Source of the DNA: Candidatus Bathyarchaeota archaeon
GTDB lineage: Archaea > Thermoproteota > Bathyarchaeia > RBG-16-48-13 > GCA-020355125
Assembly (NCBI GenBank): GCA_026014905.1
Contig: JAOZHK010000159.1
Location: 1 to 16,059, forward strand
Length of the DNA: 16,059 nucleotides
Direction: 5' to 3'
In this document: positions 13,876 through 16,059 of the stretch, one piece after another
Numbering within the stretch: the first letter of the stretch is position 1
Layout: each line of letters opens with the position of its first letter
Notes under the pieces: generated by a model
What the model was told of the DNA's origin: nothing
Databases searched by the model: none
What the model saw: the letters and a program-made list of their open reading frames with translations, nothing else
Made by a program: the position numbers and the translations under genes

Positions 13876-14363
13876 TATTTTTCCCAATGGAGAACTTCAG
13901 ATAAGGGTTTCTTCTCCTTTGTCGGCCATTCAACAGGCACACCTATTGGGAGAAGAGTAAGCAGTTTTTTGGTTTCTGGTACTCCGAGTAACACTTTAAA
14001 CTCCTCTTCCCGTGGAAGAGTGTTTCCTTCAAGCCAACATGAGCCATAACCCAAAGCTGTACTAGCAATTAACATGTTTTCGATAGCAGCTGCGCCATCC
14101 TCAATCCACCATCGTGACCTAGGGTCCATCACTACTGCGATGATTGCCCCCGCTTTAATCATCCAATTTTTATCGATGCGCTCACTGAGTTGATCAATCA
14201 TAATACGCTCAGTAATCACAATAAAATCCCATGGCTGTTTATTACTTCCTGAGGCAGCCAGCCTTCCAGCGTCAACAATTGTCTCCAAGTCTTTTCGTGG
14301 AATCAACTCACCTGTGAAGTTCCTGATACTTCTTCTCTTTTTTATCGCTTCTAATGCCTCCAT
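13872..14363 (-). CDS. Nitroreductase-family FMN flavoprotein
   Basis: The family uses FMN and NAD(P)H to reduce nitro compounds, quinones or enones, and also includes enzymes with quite different roles. The 163-residue protein has the conserved order: RRSIRNF (10-16, FMN phosphate contact), the GSNKQPWDFIVI segment (39-50), AAIENMLIASTALGYGSCWLE (91-111) and LLPIGVPVEWPTKEKKPL near the end. It is on the short side but complete for the family's small branch. Start ATG 14363 has GGAGAT upstream with 7 bases between, a good Shine-Dalgarno. Physiological substrate unknown. Confidence 0.9.
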   Translation of the reverse strand: MEALEAIKKRRSIRNFTGELIPRKDLETIVDAGRLAASGSNKQPWDFIVITERIMIDQLSERIDKNWMIKAGAIIAVVMDPRSRWWIEDGAAAIENMLIASTALGYGSCWLEGNTLPREEEFKVLLGVPETKKLLTLLPIGVPVEWPTKEKKPLSEVLHWEKY

Positions 14364-14590
14364 TCTAGAAATCTCCGTTTAGAAATTAACAAGCCAAGTA
14401 GTCAACTAAAAAACTTTGTTAAACTCAAGAATATGACCACAAGTATCTAGGTCAGGACGGTCACAGGTTTTAATCAGTTAACCTCGTGATGTTCTTAAAC
14501 ACGTGCGCGTAAAAAAGAAACCTTTATTCATTTATGGGGAATCATTGTGATACACATCAATCTTTTGAAACTTGAATTTCTAGGATAGGT

Positions 14591-15952
14591 TTGGACTTGC
14601 AACAGGCTTCTAGCAAAAAATTTGTTAAGAAAGTGAAAATGCAACATCCATGGATAAGCCATATGATAACGAATCCCGAGATAGCTAACGACTTGAATGT
14701 TGCGTCCATCGAGTTAGGGGCTAGAGGAGGAAGTCCCTGTCTTCGTTGCCGAGGAAGTCGCAGGTTATGCGGGAAGACCCAATGTCCCGCTCTTCTCAAA
14801 TTATACTCCTTTCTACAAATTAACAAAAAAACCCAATCTCACCATATCGTGGGATCCTCTCCTCCAGGAATCTTTGTGGGACGAATAGGATATCCCCACG
14901 TTTATGCAGGACCACTCGTACCACCTGTTCTAGGCAATACATCTCTCTTTAATACGCCGGAAGAGTGGATAGGGAAATCGTTCAAGGAGATTATAGGTTT
15001 TCGAACTAATCTAATTCGAGGCAAATTTCGAGTAAACGTAAAAAAACCTCACAGCAACCAACGGTTTACCGATAATACACTAGCGATAGCCCTTTCCCAA
15101 GATTCAATATCCACTGATATCACATTCCAGAAAAAGCCTTCAGGCAGATTCTTAATTGATAATACACTTCAGCCTATGGGACCATCTGCGTTGATGCAAC
15201 GTCTCAGAATTGGGTCGGGTCAAACAGATCATCGACTTGAGAAAGCCTATCGGGATAGCGATTTTAAAGCTGAACATGCCATGATGAAACTGTACCATGA
15301 TCAAGTGCCTGTCTCTAAGATCCAACGGATTCTCAGTATAGGTGCGTTAGGTATCCAACATCAGCGTAAAATGGTACCGACGCGATGGAGCATAACTGCA
15401 GTGGACTCAACAATATCACAACGAATCCTCGAAGAGGAAGTGAAACGCTGTCCACATATTAACGAATATCAAGTTTATGAATTCAACTATCTAGGGAACC
15501 GATTCGTTATTCTCTTAATCCCAGCTAATTGGAGCTATGAATGGATCGAGGCTTGGTATCCAGGCACAGCCTGGAATCCGGGACAACAGTCGATTGCGAT
15601 GGGAGGTGACTGGGAGAGCTACCAAGGCAGAACAACTTATGCATCAATCGGGGGCTGTTACTATTCAGTTCGATTAGCTGCAGCAGAATTCTTGGCCGGA
15701 ATTCGTAGACAAGCTCGTGTCATTGCGCTGCGAGAAATCTATCCAAACTTTCTTTCGCCTCTCGGAGTCTGGATAAACAGGGAGAGTGTTCGAGCCGCGT
15801 TTCGACAGAGTGAAGTCAAGAAATTCAATACGTTCCAGGAAACCTTGAGGTATCTCACGACGCGGTTACGTATCCCACTTCCTCATTGGATGGACACTAG
15901 TGTACTACTGAAAGATGAATTATGCCAAAAAAAACTGACACAATACTTCTAA
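14591..15952 (+). CDS. nreA: Nre-family archaeal DNA repair protein with C-terminal PIP box
   Basis: Nre proteins are archaea-specific factors linked to DNA damage repair, and NreA binds the sliding clamp PCNA through its last residues. This 453-residue protein has the family zinc-finger-like motif C50-x2-C53-x6-C60-x4-C65 (PCLRCRGSRRLCGKTQCP). Recognisable core blocks are GIFVGRIGYPHVYAGPLVPP, LIRGKFRVNV and the C-terminal region with LREIYPNFLSPLGVW. It ends in QKKLTQYF (446-453), an exact fit to the PIP consensus Q-x-x-L-x-x-aromatic-aromatic. The start is uncertain: TTG 14591 has AGGATAGGT just before it and is bounded by a stop at 14573; ATG 14639 would remove 16 residues. It stands alone behind a 227-base gap with an A/T-rich possible promoter (TTTATTCATTTATG, near 14522). 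The biochemical activity of Nre proteins is not established. Confidence 0.92.
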   Translation: MDLQQASSKKFVKKVKMQHPWISHMITNPEIANDLNVASIELGARGGSPCLRCRGSRRLCGKTQCPALLKLYSFLQINKKTQSHHIVGSSPPGIFVGRIGYPHVYAGPLVPPVLGNTSLFNTPEEWIGKSFKEIIGFRTNLIRGKFRVNVKKPHSNQRFTDNTLAIALSQDSISTDITFQKKPSGRFLIDNTLQPMGPSALMQRLRIGSGQTDHRLEKAYRDSDFKAEHAMMKLYHDQVPVSKIQRILSIGALGIQHQRKMVPTRWSITAVDSTISQRILEEEVKRCPHINEYQVYEFNYLGNRFVILLIPANWSYEWIEAWYPGTAWNPGQQSIAMGGDWESYQGRTTYASIGGCYYSVRLAAAEFLAGIRRQARVIALREIYPNFLSPLGVWINRESVRAAFRQSEVKKFNTFQETLRYLTTRLRIPLPHWMDTSVLLKDELCQKKLTQYF

Positions 15953-15995
15953 CGACGATAGAAAAAGAATCTTGGATAGAGAGTTAACACTTGAA

Positions 15996-16059
15996 ATGTT
16001 CGTGAAATTTATTCGCTCAAAAACCATTCTCTCGAAATCTAAAGTGGCTGAGTATTCCT
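15996..16059 (+). CDS. Start of a further gene, possibly SplB-like radical SAM, cut by the window edge
   Basis: An ATG-started frame is open to the right edge: MFVKFIRSKTILSKSKV then AEYS. The pattern 'K-x-I-L-x-K-S-K-x-x-x-Y-S' resembles the segment before the NPY.GC..GC.YC cluster motif of SplB-like (COG1533) radical SAM proteins, but the cluster motif itself lies beyond the window. TTG at 15972 is an alternative, longer start. No strong ribosome-binding site is seen. It begins 43 bases after the Nre stop on the same strand, so the two may be co-transcribed. Confidence 0.4.
   Translation, partial: MFVKFIRSKTILSKSKVAEYS

Overview
The window looks like a chromosomal segment of a mesophilic or moderately thermophilic archaeon with fairly low GC. 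The case rests on gene content and signals. It carries an Nre-type repair protein with a C-terminal PCNA-binding motif, a helicase-less XPF/ERCC4 nuclease, a stand-alone Lrp/AsnC effector domain and an ADP-forming acyl-CoA synthetase alpha subunit. Promoters are TATA-like, several sit at leaderless or near-leaderless distances, and T-rich stretches follow genes. Shine-Dalgarno motifs (AGAGGTGA, AGGAGG, GGGTGAT) are also used. The short XPF form suggests a TACK, Asgard or Thermoplasmata-like lineage, but the sequence alone does not fix the phylum. I saw no tRNA, rRNA, CRISPR array, transposase or phage gene.

Layout. 1-1122 (+): the end of a winged-helix regulator, a 40-residue Pro/Asp-rich small ORF with a very strong ribosome-binding site, and a TraB-domain protein with an unusual four-cysteine cluster. 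1175-3060 (-): LarA-family racemase followed by a family-4-like uracil-DNA glycosylase. 3264-4310 (+), divergent from it: a zinc alcohol/polyol dehydrogenase whose best-supported start codon is ATA. 4602-5883 (+): two small overlapping unknown genes and a ZIP metal transporter, behind a TATA box placed for a leaderless mRNA. 5884-6333: a gene-poor stretch holding T-runs, a possible hairpin and a possible decayed membrane-protein gene. 6334-8304 (-): a second LarA-family protein followed by the XPF-like nuclease. 8534-9934 (+), divergent from it: a GlcD-type FAD-linked 2-hydroxyacid dehydrogenase. 10059-12082 (+): a PflX-type radical SAM protein and an aldo/keto-reductase-like protein with a degraded active site. 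12130-12402 (-): stand-alone Lrp/AsnC effector domain. 12454-13875 (+) and 13872-14363 (-): acyl-CoA synthetase alpha subunit and nitroreductase, convergent and sharing CTAG at their stops. 14591-15952 (+): Nre. The last bases open another gene, possibly radical SAM.

How the genes may work together. The metabolic theme is 2-hydroxy acids: two nickel-pincer-type racemases/epimerases, an FAD dehydrogenase for D-2-hydroxyacids, an NAD-type alcohol/polyol dehydrogenase, and an acyl-CoA synthetase subunit that could conserve energy from the acids formed. The second theme is genome maintenance (UDG, XPF nuclease, Nre). The two themes are physically joined: the arrangement 'repair gene - larA <-> divergent dehydrogenase' occurs twice with different repair genes and different dehydrogenases. 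That repeated architecture is the most notable large-scale pattern here. The most notable local oddities are the ATA start, the His replacement at an Fe-S ligand of the UDG, and the Cys cluster in the TraB protein.
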